Shown here: in pieces, positions 59,801 through 64,000 of the stretch
Layout of the letters: every line of letters starts with the position of its first letter
How positions within the stretch are numbered: the stretch's first letter is position 1
DNA from: Arenicola marina
Lineage: Eukaryota; Annelida; Polychaeta; Arenicolidae
DNA length: 64,000 nucleotides
Assembly (NCBI GenBank): GCA_964019135.1
Contig: OZ025248.1
Span: 54,367,670-54,431,669, forward strand
Direction: 5' to 3'
Program-made: the position numbers and the translations under genes
The notes under the pieces: model-generated
The model's input: only the letters and a program-made list of their open reading frames with translations
Told to the model about the DNA's origin: nothing
The model's database searches: none

Positions 59801-61290
59801 TCCGCCGGCTGGGAGTCGCGCCTGCCCCCCCGCGGTGGGGGTCTCGGCCTGGGGGTGGCCGCCCCCGCCTTCGCCCCCCGCCGGGCTTTGGTTGGTCACG
59901 CCCGGCGGGGTGACCGACTTGGTGAAGGTGGGTTGGGCTCCGGGTGGGGTGTGCGCGCCAAGCGGGGGTTGGGCTTTGGGAGGGGTTTGTCCTCCAGGTG
60001 AACTTTGGCCTTTCGGAGGGGTTTGGGCTCCAGGTGGACTTTGGCCTTTCGAAGGGGTCTGTGCCTTGGGTTGAATCACCGCCTTGGGCGGGCCTTGACC
60101 TGGGGTAAGTGCCGTAGGGTCTTGCCCCTGGGGTGGGCTACTACTCAGCGGAGACACCCCCGCCGACCCCCCGGCGCCGGCCGCCCCTGACGTGGGGGAG
60201 GGGGTAAGGGTCGGGGACGTCGTCGGGGTTAAACTGGGAGTGGCAGTGGAGGTGGGGGTCAAAGTGGACGACCCGGGGGTAGGGGTGACACCCCCAGAGT
60301 TACTTGCCCCCGACGCGGGTGACAATATACTGCCCACCCCCGCCGCCTCGCCCCTCCCGGACCCCGGCGGCGAACCCCCCTGTCGGCCTGGGGCGTAGGT
60401 CTTGGTCAGGGGGCCCAGCTCGGAGGGTTTGGCGGGGGAGTGGGTGATGGTTGGAAGAAAGATGGCGGGGGTGGTGGGGGTGTAGTTGGGGGTGGTGATG
60501 CTGACACTCACGGGGCTGGTCACGCCCACTGCCCCAGGAAACCCCTTGGCACCTGGCGGGCGGCACAAAGGTATACACTCGTAAGAGATCTACAAGATCT
60601 ACAATGATTCTGGTGAGAGTATCGTGAACACTTAGGTAACACAATTTACCATATTTAATAAAGGTCATCCGATTTCATGTCACACTTTACCAAATTAATC
60701 ACCATATTTAATAAGGGTCATAAAATTTCACGTCATGACCATTGAAATATGCACATCTAGATGCAATACACTTCTGAATCAATTTCCTTACTAATGTTAA
60801 AGCCTACGACAACACGAAAGAGACAACGTTACTGAGATAACCGCCTTAACACCCAATCTAAAAACAAACACAAATACACGAGTAATGAAGGCGTCAAGCT
60901 TACAGATATCACAGGTACTGAACCCTACCCCAGACGCCCCCGCCCATCGCAGCGGTCGTACCTATCAGGCCCGCTTTGCCCATCTCACCCGAGGGCCCGT
61001 CGTCCTGCGCATGCGGGGAGAGCAGGTCGGAGCTGGGGGAGCTGAAGTCTAGGTGGCTGCTCTCCGAGCTGGGCGAGCTGATGGTGTAGGACTTGGGTCG
61101 GCCGCTGGAAGCCAGCTCCCCGATCTCGATGCTGTTGCGCTTGCCGGCCGGCGGGGACCCCCCGCTCACCGTCGCCCGCCGCTGCTTGTGTGTCTCCAGC
61201 GGAAGCGGAAGTAGCGCCGACGAGGTGGACGTGTTCTGGAAGACGTCGTTGTCGTTGTCGTTGTCGTTGTCAGACTCGTGCTCGCGCGCG
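32650..61290 (-). CDS. CNK / CNKSR-family scaffold protein, 12-exon gene model
   Basis: CNK proteins are cytoplasmic or membrane-associated scaffolds that link Ras, Raf, KSR and Rho-family signalling; IPCEF1 shares the PH and C-terminal parts. The model joins exons 60962-61290, 59639-60552, 58455-58475, 55615-55715, 40958-41091, 38243-38400, 37612-37688, 37302-37370, 37017-37102, 35520-36119, 35022-35212 and 32650-32802. Every junction has an AG acceptor, a GT donor and matching phase. The total is about 2.83 kb (about 940 codons). The PH domain opens with RRVSCKDLGGGDCQGWLY, very close to vertebrate CNKSR2 and IPCEF1. The C-terminal part matches their conserved coiled coil. No SAM, CRIC or PDZ exon is visible, so the gene is 5'-incomplete. 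Exons upstream of 41091 are linked by phase alone and could belong to another gene. Confidence 0.8.
32823..34850. repeat. 33-bp minisatellite in the last CNK intron, about 61 copies
   Basis: Near-identical units of 'cagtcagtcttgtcattgct' plus 'cgttgctcacata' fill almost the whole intron between exons 11 and 12. Variant units ('tacatacaacctgtc', 'ccttacatacag') recur, showing local duplications, for example the block around 33945-34090 repeated at about 34185-34330. Frames on both strands are open for hundreds of codons because the unit is a multiple of three. Being intronic to the CNK gene, they are not treated as coding. Confidence 0.95.
35022..35212 (-). CDS. CNK exon 11: start of C-terminal coiled coil
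   Basis: The exon reads STDELVAEFQNLRRADLDFDG near its start and ends FQRKLQGLKRTLR before the donor GTAAGT. Vertebrate relatives have '[22 protein letters not shown]' and '[20 protein letters not shown]' in the same order, so the family match is clear. The acceptor is 'cttttccag'. The 191-nt length (phase 1 in, phase 0 out) agrees with both neighbours. Confidence 0.85.
35276..35458 (-). mobile_element. 5'-truncated tRNA-SINE in the CNK intron
   Basis: The sequence matches the 3' part of the SINE family in reverse orientation ('cattcaggacgctttaacca', 'cttctggtcatatcacgtca', 'ccacaacagggctcgaacca'). The tRNA-like head is missing beyond the B-box. It lies in the intron just downstream of the VNTR exon, within about 60 bp of that exon's inferred donor. 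Confidence 0.85.
35489..36040. repeat. 75-bp coding VNTR, 7 full units plus partial ends
   Basis: Units start at 35491, 35566, 35641, 35716, 35791, 35866 and 35941, with a partial eighth from 36016. The period is exactly 75 bp and I see essentially no base differences between units, so the expansion is very recent or strongly homogenised. The 75-bp length keeps the CNK frame. Each unit contains on the minus strand the overlapping donor-like sequences GGGTAGGT and AGGTATGG. A diverged extra copy sits in an upstream intron at 39424-39513. Confidence 0.95.
35520..36119 (-). CDS. CNK exon 10: acidic stretch plus Pro/Ser VNTR
   Basis: The exon starts ASPKPDVHVHAYYDESDEES, then DTTSMVSG. The acidic motif and following STPxxxxPPxPR pattern match vertebrate CNKSR2 just after the PH domain ('[20 protein letters not shown]'). 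It then enters a 25-residue repeat, FSTPNSPPTPRASPSPSSSR plus EGRYG, encoded by near-identical 75-bp units. The phase-consistent donor is GAGG/GTAGGT at 35519, inside the last full unit. If that donor is skipped the frame reaches TAG at 35485. The exon is 600 nt, phase 1 in and phase 1 out. Confidence 0.75.
36120..37016 (-). other. CNK intron 9
   Basis: The intron has a donor GTGAGC at 37016-37011 and an acceptor 'ttaattcacag' ending at 36120. It contains an AT-rich part near 36300-36600 with open frames of about 65-110 codons that lack recognised domains, and a C-run at about 36703. No element with clear ends is seen. Confidence 0.6.
37017..37102 (-). CDS. CNK exon 9: end of PH domain
   Basis: The exon reads WMNKMGIAAIFYDTSS, then LATTSGFTKPDK. 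The first residue is the invariant tryptophan of the C-terminal helix of PH domains, matching 'NVWLNKLGSAVIHQES' of IPCEF1. The acceptor is 'tttcctag' and the donor is AAAG/GTGAGC. The length of 86 nt gives phase 1 in and phase 1 out. Confidence 0.88.
37302..37370 (-). CDS. CNK exon 8: PH domain beta strands 5-7
   Basis: The exon encodes AFKAYHSGFTFYFASERQDD then MSK. It lines up with 'AFKISHPQIKTFYFAAENVQEMN' of IPCEF1. Acceptor 'tattttcag' and donor GTAAGT are both strong. The 69-nt length gives phase 2 in and phase 2 out, and the split codons at both ends restore Phe and Lys. Confidence 0.88.
37612..37688 (-). CDS. CNK exon 7: middle of PH domain
   Basis: The exon reads EMKAQGVLHLPAFKISPAPE then IKTKK, matching '[23 protein letters not shown]' in the family. 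The acceptor is 'gtttgtgcag' and the donor GTAAGT. The 77-nt length (phase 0 in, phase 2 out) fits both neighbours. Confidence 0.88.
38243..38400 (-). CDS. CNK exon 6: start of PH domain
   Basis: The exon encodes GAARRVSCKDLGGGDCQGWL, then YKKREGGGLIHKHW and AKRWFVLKEKNLYYFKDPE. The block RR(V/I)SCKDLG..DC.GWLYKK is the family signature of CNK and IPCEF1, and the W-FVLK-LYYF pattern is the first PH beta strands. PH domains of this family are thought to help membrane recruitment, but lipid specificity cannot be read here. The acceptor is 'taattacag' and the donor GTGAGA. The length is 158 nt, phase 1 in and phase 0 out. Confidence 0.92.
38442..38561. repeat. 18-bp tandem repeat with ETS motif, about 7 units
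   Basis: Units of the form 'gaccggaagtgatacact' or 'gaccggaagtaatacact' repeat just upstream of the PH-domain exon, inside the intron. Four of the seven contain ACCGGAAGT, the high-affinity ETS-family consensus. The others differ by one to two bases. Confidence 0.85.
38562..39423. other. CNK intron 5, left part, with a possible dispersed repeat
   Basis: No exon is seen. The stretch 39175-39390 starts with 'ggggcggatccaggattgtt', contains two G-rich tracts and 'aacttgcgacc', and ends near 'accggtaccccccagt'. Its phrases recur at about 885-915, so it is probably a dispersed repeat, but I cannot define its ends. Confidence 0.35.
39424..39513. repeat. Diverged intronic copy of the 75-bp exonic VNTR unit
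   Basis: The sequence 'ttggactcgccctcggggtg', then 'ggaggactgtttggcgtgga' and 'cctaccctccctactg', repeats the VNTR unit of exon 10 and runs into a second partial unit, about 90 bp in all. It differs at a few positions ('gaattc' for 'gaagcc', 'gttggacgg' for 'gctggacgg'). It lies in the intron upstream of the PH exon, 3.3 kb from the VNTR. Confidence 0.9.
39514..40957. other. CNK intron 5, right part
   Basis: This is AT-rich sequence with no exon, element or tandem repeat that I can define. A C-rich tract lies at 39839-39858. Confidence 0.45.
40958..41091 (-). CDS. CNK exon 5: linker before the PH domain
   Basis: The exon reads SNQSYTVNIVGGVPQKVANT, then REPKESPTQSPSSLLRKKHA and MRRL. The basic LLRKKHAMRRLGAARRVSC junction resembles the Lys/Arg-rich run before the PH domain in CNKSR2 ('GKSKRRISCKDLG'). 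The acceptor is 'aattgcag' and the donor G/GTGAGT. The length of 134 nt gives phase 2 in and phase 1 out, matching exon 4 (55615) and exon 6. Confidence 0.75.
41092..43425. other. CNK intron 4, low-repeat part
   Basis: This is the 3' end of a 14.5-kb intron. At 42500-42605 there is a short tandem repeat of 'cagcagccaccaacttagac' units (three to four copies). A G-run at 43110-43124 forms, on the minus strand, a very strong polypyrimidine tract before a possible exon (42975-43099), discussed among the findings. Otherwise nothing is seen. Confidence 0.45.
43426..45275. repeat. 26-bp minisatellite in two blocks, about 60 copies
   Basis: Units of 'actgctgctacattcaactg' plus 'ccaaag' make block one (43426-44055) and block two (44221-45275), separated by about 165 bp of unique sequence. 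Block one contains an internal 286-bp duplication (11 units; 'attgaattg' at 43463 and 43749). The right part of block two uses different units such as 'tactgccgctacagtctactg' (shown here without its variable base). Confidence 0.92.
45328..45586 (+). mobile_element. tRNA-SINE, full length, 14-bp TSD
   Basis: This is the best preserved copy of the family. It has an A box in 'tagctcagtgggttagaacg', a B box in 'ggttcgagcccc', the body 'gtagggggttacccccgggg' and a tail of 'aaccaacc'. The target-site duplication CTATACTGATATGA is perfect at 45314-45327 and 45587-45600. It sits exactly between the 26-bp and 23-bp minisatellites of the CNK intron. Confidence 0.93.
45600..46434. repeat. 23-bp minisatellite, about 36 copies
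   Basis: Units read 'cactgacacctatactgcca' plus 'ata', with the common variants '...ctgtcaata' and '...ctggcaggt'. The three variants alternate in short recurring blocks. The right end is cut by the SINE at 46435. Confidence 0.93.
46435..46676 (+). mobile_element. tRNA-SINE at the array edge
   Basis: It has the A box 'tagctcagttggatagagcg', a B-box-like 'ggatcgatggttagagcccc', the body and an 'aaccaaccacccaacc' tail. No target-site duplication is recognisable and the minisatellite does not resume after it, so the right flank was probably lost or rearranged. Confidence 0.88.
46917..47275. repeat. 58-bp minisatellite, about 6 copies
   Basis: Units contain 'aaagggtgcactgtggtaac' and 'ggggatcctgtgtccacgcc' with 'gtgtattc' or 'gtgtagtc'. 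The period is 58 bp and copies differ at a few positions. The leftmost and rightmost copies are more diverged. Confidence 0.9.
47411..47624 (+). mobile_element. LINE 3'-end fragment with GAATT tail
   Basis: The frame reads SSDHPAALFAVGKFIDVAMK, similar to the C-terminal end of Jockey/CR1-like LINE polyproteins. It is followed by a short 3' UTR and a (GAATT)n-type tail ('aaagaattgaattgaattg') ending at 47624. The fragment is flanked by 37-bp direct repeats (47374-47410 and 47625-47661) that differ at only three positions. Confidence 0.6.
47662..48397. other. CNK intron 4, no defined feature
   Basis: A G-run lies at 47905-47920 and a C-rich stretch at 48150-48178. No exon or element is recognised. 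Confidence 0.4.
48398..48912. repeat. 42-bp minisatellite, about 12 copies
   Basis: Units contain 'aaatcgaccaatgagatacg' and 'agactcaagcagaagatagc' plus 'ag'. The period of 42 bp keeps frames open on both strands (for example 14-residue units NRPMRYETQAEDSR on plus). The array is intronic to the CNK gene and I do not treat the frames as coding. Confidence 0.92.
48913..49429. other. CNK intron 4, unrecognised open frames
   Basis: Overlapping frames at 48940-49302 (plus, 120 codons) and 49056-49290 (minus) have a codon composition that could be coding, with Cys and Arg rich residues, but I recognise no domain and see no convincing splice signals in the CNK phase. Confidence 0.3.
49441..49484 (+). 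mobile_element. 44-bp remnant of SINE 3' tail with 11-bp TSD
   Basis: The insert contains only the last part of the SINE ('aagtggttaaagcgtcctga') and its 'aaccaaccaaccaa' tail. It is bracketed by perfect TGCACACATTA repeats at 49430-49440 and 49485-49495. It is therefore a genuine but extremely 5'-truncated insertion. Confidence 0.85.
49496..50229. other. CNK intron 4, no supported exon
   Basis: A plus-strand frame at 49742-50068 (108 codons) is unrecognised. No element or array is present. Confidence 0.35.
50230..52490. repeat. 29-bp minisatellite with CRE-bearing edges, about 78 copies
   Basis: The left dozen units read 'agcaactgacgtcactcgta' plus 'gtatcccat' and carry TGACGTCA. The middle units read 'tatcctatagtcactgacat' plus 'ctcacttag', lacking both CpGs, and alternate with a 'tatggtgactgacat' version so the effective period is 58 bp. 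The last one to two units at 52440-52490 again carry CpG-containing 'tgacgt' sequence. All are clearly one family. Confidence 0.93.
52630..52965 (-). repeat. C-rich arm of an inverted minisatellite
   Basis: The plus strand shows repeats of 'cacccccaccccgacaccag' and 'ccctcacctaaaccccgaca'. Read on the minus strand these are 'ggtgggggtgagggctggtg' units, the same as the G-rich array that starts at 52978. Confidence 0.9.
52978..53822 (+). repeat. G-rich arm of an inverted minisatellite
   Basis: Units of 'cggggtgggggtgagggccg' plus 'gagtcgaggtct' or 'gtgtcgaggtat', about 30-36 bp, run to 53822. Repeats resume briefly at 53941-54020 after a SINE fragment. Together with 52630-52965 it makes a head-to-head array with its axis near 52972. 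Confidence 0.9.
53838..53940 (-). mobile_element. SINE 3' fragment inside the G-rich array
   Basis: The sequence 'acttcaggacgctttaacca', 'catatcgcgtcaatggga' and 'ggagccatgtcctcggggta' is the reverse complement of the SINE 3' half. The head is missing. The array continues on its right, so the SINE piece landed in, or was captured by, the minisatellite. Confidence 0.85.
54021..54759. other. CNK intron 4, G-rich patch
   Basis: A G-rich patch lies at 54410-54480. No exon or element is recognised. Confidence 0.4.
54790..55150 (+). mobile_element. LINE ORF2 C-terminal fragment, decayed
   Basis: Frame pieces CCYLESTVTDNLSLDEEINT (near 54832) and EIEQFPFSLLRNILGIPWQD then KVANAEVLARAQIP (near 54990-55095) match the C-terminal end of the same LINE type found at 16.6-17.2 kb ('FTYLGSTI..NLSLD.EI' and 'RSILGISWQDKVTNAEVL'). 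Stops and a frame change show it is dead. It lies in CNK intron 4 in antisense orientation to the gene. Confidence 0.75.
55151..55614. other. CNK intron 4, start
   Basis: Scattered 'tttccatgac' phrases recur at about 55220, 55364, 55479, 55500 and 55512 but do not form a regular array. No exon is seen. Confidence 0.4.
55615..55715 (-). CDS. CNK exon 4 (tentative): charged helix
   Basis: The exon encodes ERLERERLKGSSGLKTSVDL followed by LRQEVKANETRPD. It is strongly charged and helix-like, with no recognised domain. The acceptor is 'ttccgttacag' and the donor AG/GTTAGT. At 101 nt it is phase 0 in and phase 2 out, fitting exon 3 and, across a 14.5-kb intron, exon 5 at 41091. The link to the CNK gene rests on phase and orientation only. 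Confidence 0.6.
55716..56555. other. CNK intron 3, AT-rich part
   Basis: AT-rich sequence. No exon or element is recognised. Confidence 0.4.
56556..57545. repeat. 38-bp minisatellite with nuclear-receptor half-site, about 26 copies
   Basis: Units read 'cagttcgtcaaggtcacacg' plus 'ggcaaacagtaaccatca', alternating with 'caaacgggcaaataataacc' versions, so many pairs have a 76-bp period. Most units contain TCAAGGTCA, the extended half-site of monomeric nuclear receptors such as ERR and NR5A. Confidence 0.92.
57546..58454. other. CNK intron 3, AT-rich part
   Basis: AT-rich sequence with runs of 'atata'. A 92-codon frame at 57973-58251 is not recognised. Confidence 0.4.
58455..58475 (-). CDS. CNK exon 3 (tentative): 21-nt microexon LSDSDSE
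   Basis: Between the acceptor 'tctgtacag' and the strong donor GTAAGT lie exactly seven codons, LSDSDSE, in phase 0 at both ends. This joins exon 2 (ending MADQ) to exon 4 (starting ERLE) without a frame change. Alternatively, an in-frame ATG at 58502 would give MAFISKSVQLSDSDSE as the start of a shorter isoform from a second promoter. Confidence 0.5.
58476..59311. other. CNK intron 2, left part
   Basis: No exon, array or element is recognised between the microexon and the SINE. Confidence 0.4.
59312..59577 (-). mobile_element. tRNA-SINE, minus orientation, 8-bp TSD
   Basis: This is a full-length copy in reverse: the tail 'ggttggttgtacattcaggc' is at the left, the A-box region 'ctaacccgctgagctataga' at the right. 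It is flanked by GAACGTTA at 59304-59311 and 59578-59585. It lies in the CNK intron about 60 bp beyond the donor of exon 2 and in the same orientation as the gene. Confidence 0.9.
59639..60552 (-). CDS. CNK exon 2 (tentative): long Pro/Thr/Ser-rich exon
   Basis: The 914-nt exon (phase 1 in, phase 0 out) starts GAKGFPGAVGVTSPVSVSIT and ends RVTRINSQRRGEMADQ before the donor GTATGT. The acceptor is 'cccgccag'. The middle is low-complexity, with a degenerate 10-11 residue repeat of the type TPPKGQSPPGAQ in about seven copies. A nuclear-localisation-like NRKRKGSE lies near the end. Low-complexity Pro/Ser/Thr linkers occur between the PDZ and PH domains of CNK proteins, which fits its place, but there is no sequence match. 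Confidence 0.65.
60553..60961. other. CNK intron 1
   Basis: A 409-bp intron with donor GTACGA and acceptor 'gcccgccag'. It is AT-rich in its middle and no element is seen. The phrase 'atgcacatctagatgcaata' near 60750 recurs at 62040. Confidence 0.55.
60962..61290 (-). CDS. CNK exon 1 of the window (tentative): Ser-rich
   Basis: The exon encodes repeated Asp-Asn (DNDNDNDND), then VFQNTSTSSALLPLPLETHK and IEIGELASSGRPKSYTISSP, then SSESSHLDFSSPSSDLLSPH. Serine-rich SP and SxxS stretches suggest a phosphorylated linker. The most likely acceptor is 'tgttcggcag' at 61293-61291, giving 329 nt in phase with exon 2. An ATG at 61319 is a possible alternative start. No domain is recognised. Confidence 0.55.
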
Positions 61291-62540
61291 CTGCCGAACA
61301 AGGTCAAGGTCAAGGTCATGTGTGAGCGCGTCTACCAATGCAGTTATTCTGATTGGTAGATCAGTGGGTGGGTCCCAATGTCCCAGAGCGCCTTAAAATT
61401 ATGGGACATCCAAACAATAATGAGACATTAATTAAAATGCAATATGGCGTAGTCCGTTCACTATATATTAGCAATGAGTCACCATGTCCCCTCACAGCTC
61501 AAGGATATTTTTGCGCGACAAATGACGCAGGACGCGTACCTATCACAATCGCTGCTAATGACCGAATCGCCGTGAGAATGGAGGAAGGTTTTTGTTGGAT
61601 GTTGAATAACATTGCTCTTGATACCACTCGATCATCACACAAACTGATGACGAGGACCACACAAGACCGGGGCGAGTGGATAAATGCTCTCATCTGTCGC
61701 TTGATAGACTAACCCGCTGCTGCCGATTTCAGGAACTATCCTGGAATTACGTCCAATTCAAAGCTGCACATCGCTGGTGTGGGACACGTTTGGCCTTCAG
61801 GCTGCACGAGGGTGGACGCCAACGCCTTCCCACCGGATAACCCCGAGGAATATCAGCACTACAGACTGGGCCAGAACCACGGCCGGTCGCCAACAACAGT
61901 CTGTCTATCTGTCACTGAACGTCTAACAACTGAACAGTGCGCCCTGTTTCAATCAGTCCTCACACCGTCGTCTTCCTGGAGCCCACACAGCCACACGTGA
62001 CCGAATCACGCCCGTCACGACAGCCCGCTTCACGCCGTATATGCACATCTAGATGCAATACACTTAGGAATCAATTTCCGATAGTGGCGTCCTGACAGAA
62101 GCTGTCTCCCGTGAACCAGAGTATTCAAACTGAGTGAAGGGTAGATAGGTCTAATACCACAGAGCGATGCAACCAAACAACAAGAGCCAGTGACGACTAA
62201 AACCAGGGACTGTAGAAATGTCATATGTCGGCCGATGAGGAGTACCCCGGAGGAGTAATGTACCAGAGCCTCGGGCCACATGGGACGTTCTGGAAAACAA
62301 TGTTTCGGCGTTTCGTACTGAATGCGAAGGGTCACCGCCTCGGATCTCCACCCCCCCCCCCTCCACCGCCCCCCTTTCCTCCCCCGTGGGCGTGGATTGC
62401 TCGGTGTCAATTGTGTCTGGGGCCCAGAAATACTGCACACTGACACGACTGATAACTACAGTCCGCAAAAGCTCAATCTGCATGACGCTATACCACGTCG
62501 GGAGGAGGTGTGTGGGACGAGGTGTGCGCCGCATGACAGG
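61291..62540. other. No supported exon
   Basis: Open frames at 61353-61712 (plus, 119 codons) and elsewhere are unrecognised. A C-rich patch lies at 62349-62385. If the CNK gene continues upstream, its next exon should be beyond this region or unrecognised in it. Confidence 0.4.
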
Positions 62541-62544
62541 ATGC

Positions 62545-63492
62545 AGGCGTGCGCCGAATGGCACGACACTGGCGTGCGCCGAATGGCACGACACAGGCGT
62601 GCGCCGAATGGCACGACACTGGCGTGCACCGAATGACACGACATGGGCGTGCGCCGAATGGCACGACACTGGCGTGCGCCGAATGGCACGACACTGGCGT
62701 GCCCCGAATGGCACGACACTGGCGTGCGCCGAATGGCACGACACAGGCGTGCGCCGAATGGCACGACACTGGCGTGCACCGAATGACACGACATGGGCGT
62801 GCGCCGAATAACGCCACAGGCGTGCGTCGAATGACACGTCACAGGCGTGCGCCAAATGGCACGACACAGGCGTGCGCCGAGTGGCACGAGAAAGGCGTGC
62901 GCCGAATGGCACGACACAGGCGTGCGCCGAATGACACGACACAGGCGTGGGCCGAAGGCAAATACTCAGGCGTGCGCCGAAAGGCACCTCACAGGCGTGC
63001 ACCGAATGGCACGACACAGGCCTGCGCCGAATGGCACGACACAGGCATGTGCCGAATGGCACGACACAGGCGTGCGCCGAAGGCAAATACACAGGCGTGC
63101 GCCGAAAGGCAATACACAGGCGTGCGCCGAATGGCACGACACACGCGTACGCCGAATGGCACGACACAGGCGTGCGCCGAATGGCACGACACAGGCGTGC
63201 GCCGAATGGCACGACACAGGCGTGCGCCAAAAGGCAATACACAGGCGTGCGCCGAAAGGCAATACACAGGCGTGCGCCGAATGGCACGACACAAGCGTGC
63301 GCCGAATGGCACGACACAGGCGTGCGCCGAATGGCACGACACAGGCGTGCGCCGAATGGCACGACACAGGCGTGCGCCAAAAGGCAATACACAGGCGTGC
63401 GCCGAATGGCACGACACAGGCGTGCGCCGAATGGCACGACACAGGCGTGCGCCGAAGGGCAATACACAGGCGTGCGCCGAATGGCACGACAC
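62545..63492. repeat. 25-bp minisatellite, about 38 copies
   Basis: Units read 'gcgtgcgccgaatggcacga' plus 'cacag', with variants 'aaggcaatacacagg' and 'cactg'. Units are CpG-rich. The many overlapping frames on both strands (up to 438 codons) are repeat read-through. Confidence 0.93.
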
Positions 63493-63547
63493 CCAACAGG
63501 TCACGATGTGCCAACCCTGGCACCTGCATCTGACACTGTATGGCACG

Positions 63548-64000
63548 TAGGGATGTATTGGCCCACATTAAGATGTTCCATCCAACCCCATTTCATTCTG
63601 CCCGGGGATGTACTGGCCCACATTAAGATGTTCCATCCAACCCCATTTCATTCTCCCCGGGGATGTACTGACCCACATTAAGATGTTCCATCCAACCCCA
63701 TTTCATTCTGCCCGGGGATGTACTGGCCCACATTAAGATGTTCCATCCAACCCCATTTCATTCTGCCCGGGATGTACTGGCCCACATTAAGATGTTCCAT
63801 CCAACCCCATTTCATTCTGCCCGGGATATACTGACCCACATTAAGATGTTCCATCCAACCCCATTTCATCCTGCCCGGGATGTACTGGCCTACATTAAGA
63901 TGTTCCATCCAACCCCATTTCATTCTGCCCGGGGGGTACTGGCCCACATTAAGATGTTCCATCCAACCCCATTTCATTCTGCCCGGGGATGTACTGACCC
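63548..64000. repeat. 54-55-bp minisatellite, at least 8 copies, runs off the window
   Basis: Units contain 'gatgtactggcccacattaa' and 'gatgttccatccaacccca' plus 'tttcattctgcccggg'. The period is 55 bp, with 54-bp units where a G is missing. The array continues past the right edge, so its full length is unknown. Confidence 0.93.

Noticed and set aside
62151-63681. Many overlapping Arg/Ala/Cys/His frames, up to 438 codons
   Set aside because: 25-bp minisatellite read-through on both strands.

Overview
This is a window of animal nuclear DNA. It has spliced genes with GT-AG introns, a tRNA-derived SINE family with target-site duplications, decayed LINE reverse transcriptase pieces, a MITE, and an exceptional load of minisatellites. 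There is no sign of bacterial gene organisation. The density of tandem arrays, the SINE/LINE content and a single-copy CNK-type gene suggest a marine invertebrate. Lancelets are known for dense minisatellites, but the species cannot be fixed from the sequence.

The one host gene I can support lies on the minus strand and fills roughly 32.6-61.3 kb. It is a CNK / CNKSR / IPCEF1-family scaffold (connector enhancer of KSR). I read 12 exons with GT/AG boundaries whose phases agree at every junction, about 2.8 kb of coding sequence. The strong core is the PH domain, split over four exons (38400 to 37017), an acidic DESDEESD stretch, a Pro/Ser-rich exon made of a 75-bp VNTR, and a C-terminal CNK coiled coil over two exons (35212 to 32650). 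The upstream exons (61290 to 55615) are Pro/Thr/Ser-rich and joined by phase only. The SAM, CRIC and PDZ domains of the family are not seen and are presumably beyond 64 kb.

Layout: 0-1.4 kb has no genes and is G-rich. 1.4-8.1 kb is a 33-bp array of about 200 copies. 8.1-14.5 kb holds smaller tandem repeats and a 1.33-kb tandem repeat. 14.5-18.2 kb is a graveyard of SINE, MITE and LINE pieces. 18.5-21.4 kb is extremely G/T-rich on the plus strand. 21.5-27.9 kb is largely featureless. 27.9-32.6 kb holds five minisatellites. 32.6-61.3 kb is the CNK gene, with arrays, SINEs and LINE scraps in its introns; the intron from 41.1 to 55.6 kb is mostly arrays. 62.5-64 kb holds two more arrays, the last running off the window.

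A recurring feature is that several unrelated arrays carry, in most units, a perfect consensus for an animal transcription factor: GATA (AGATAA), CREB/ATF (TGACGTCA, in two arrays), ETS (ACCGGAAGT), monomeric nuclear receptor (TCAAGGTCA) and E-box (CACGTG). Whether this exceeds chance is untested. Almost all long open frames outside the CNK exons are minisatellites read through in frame and are not annotated as genes.
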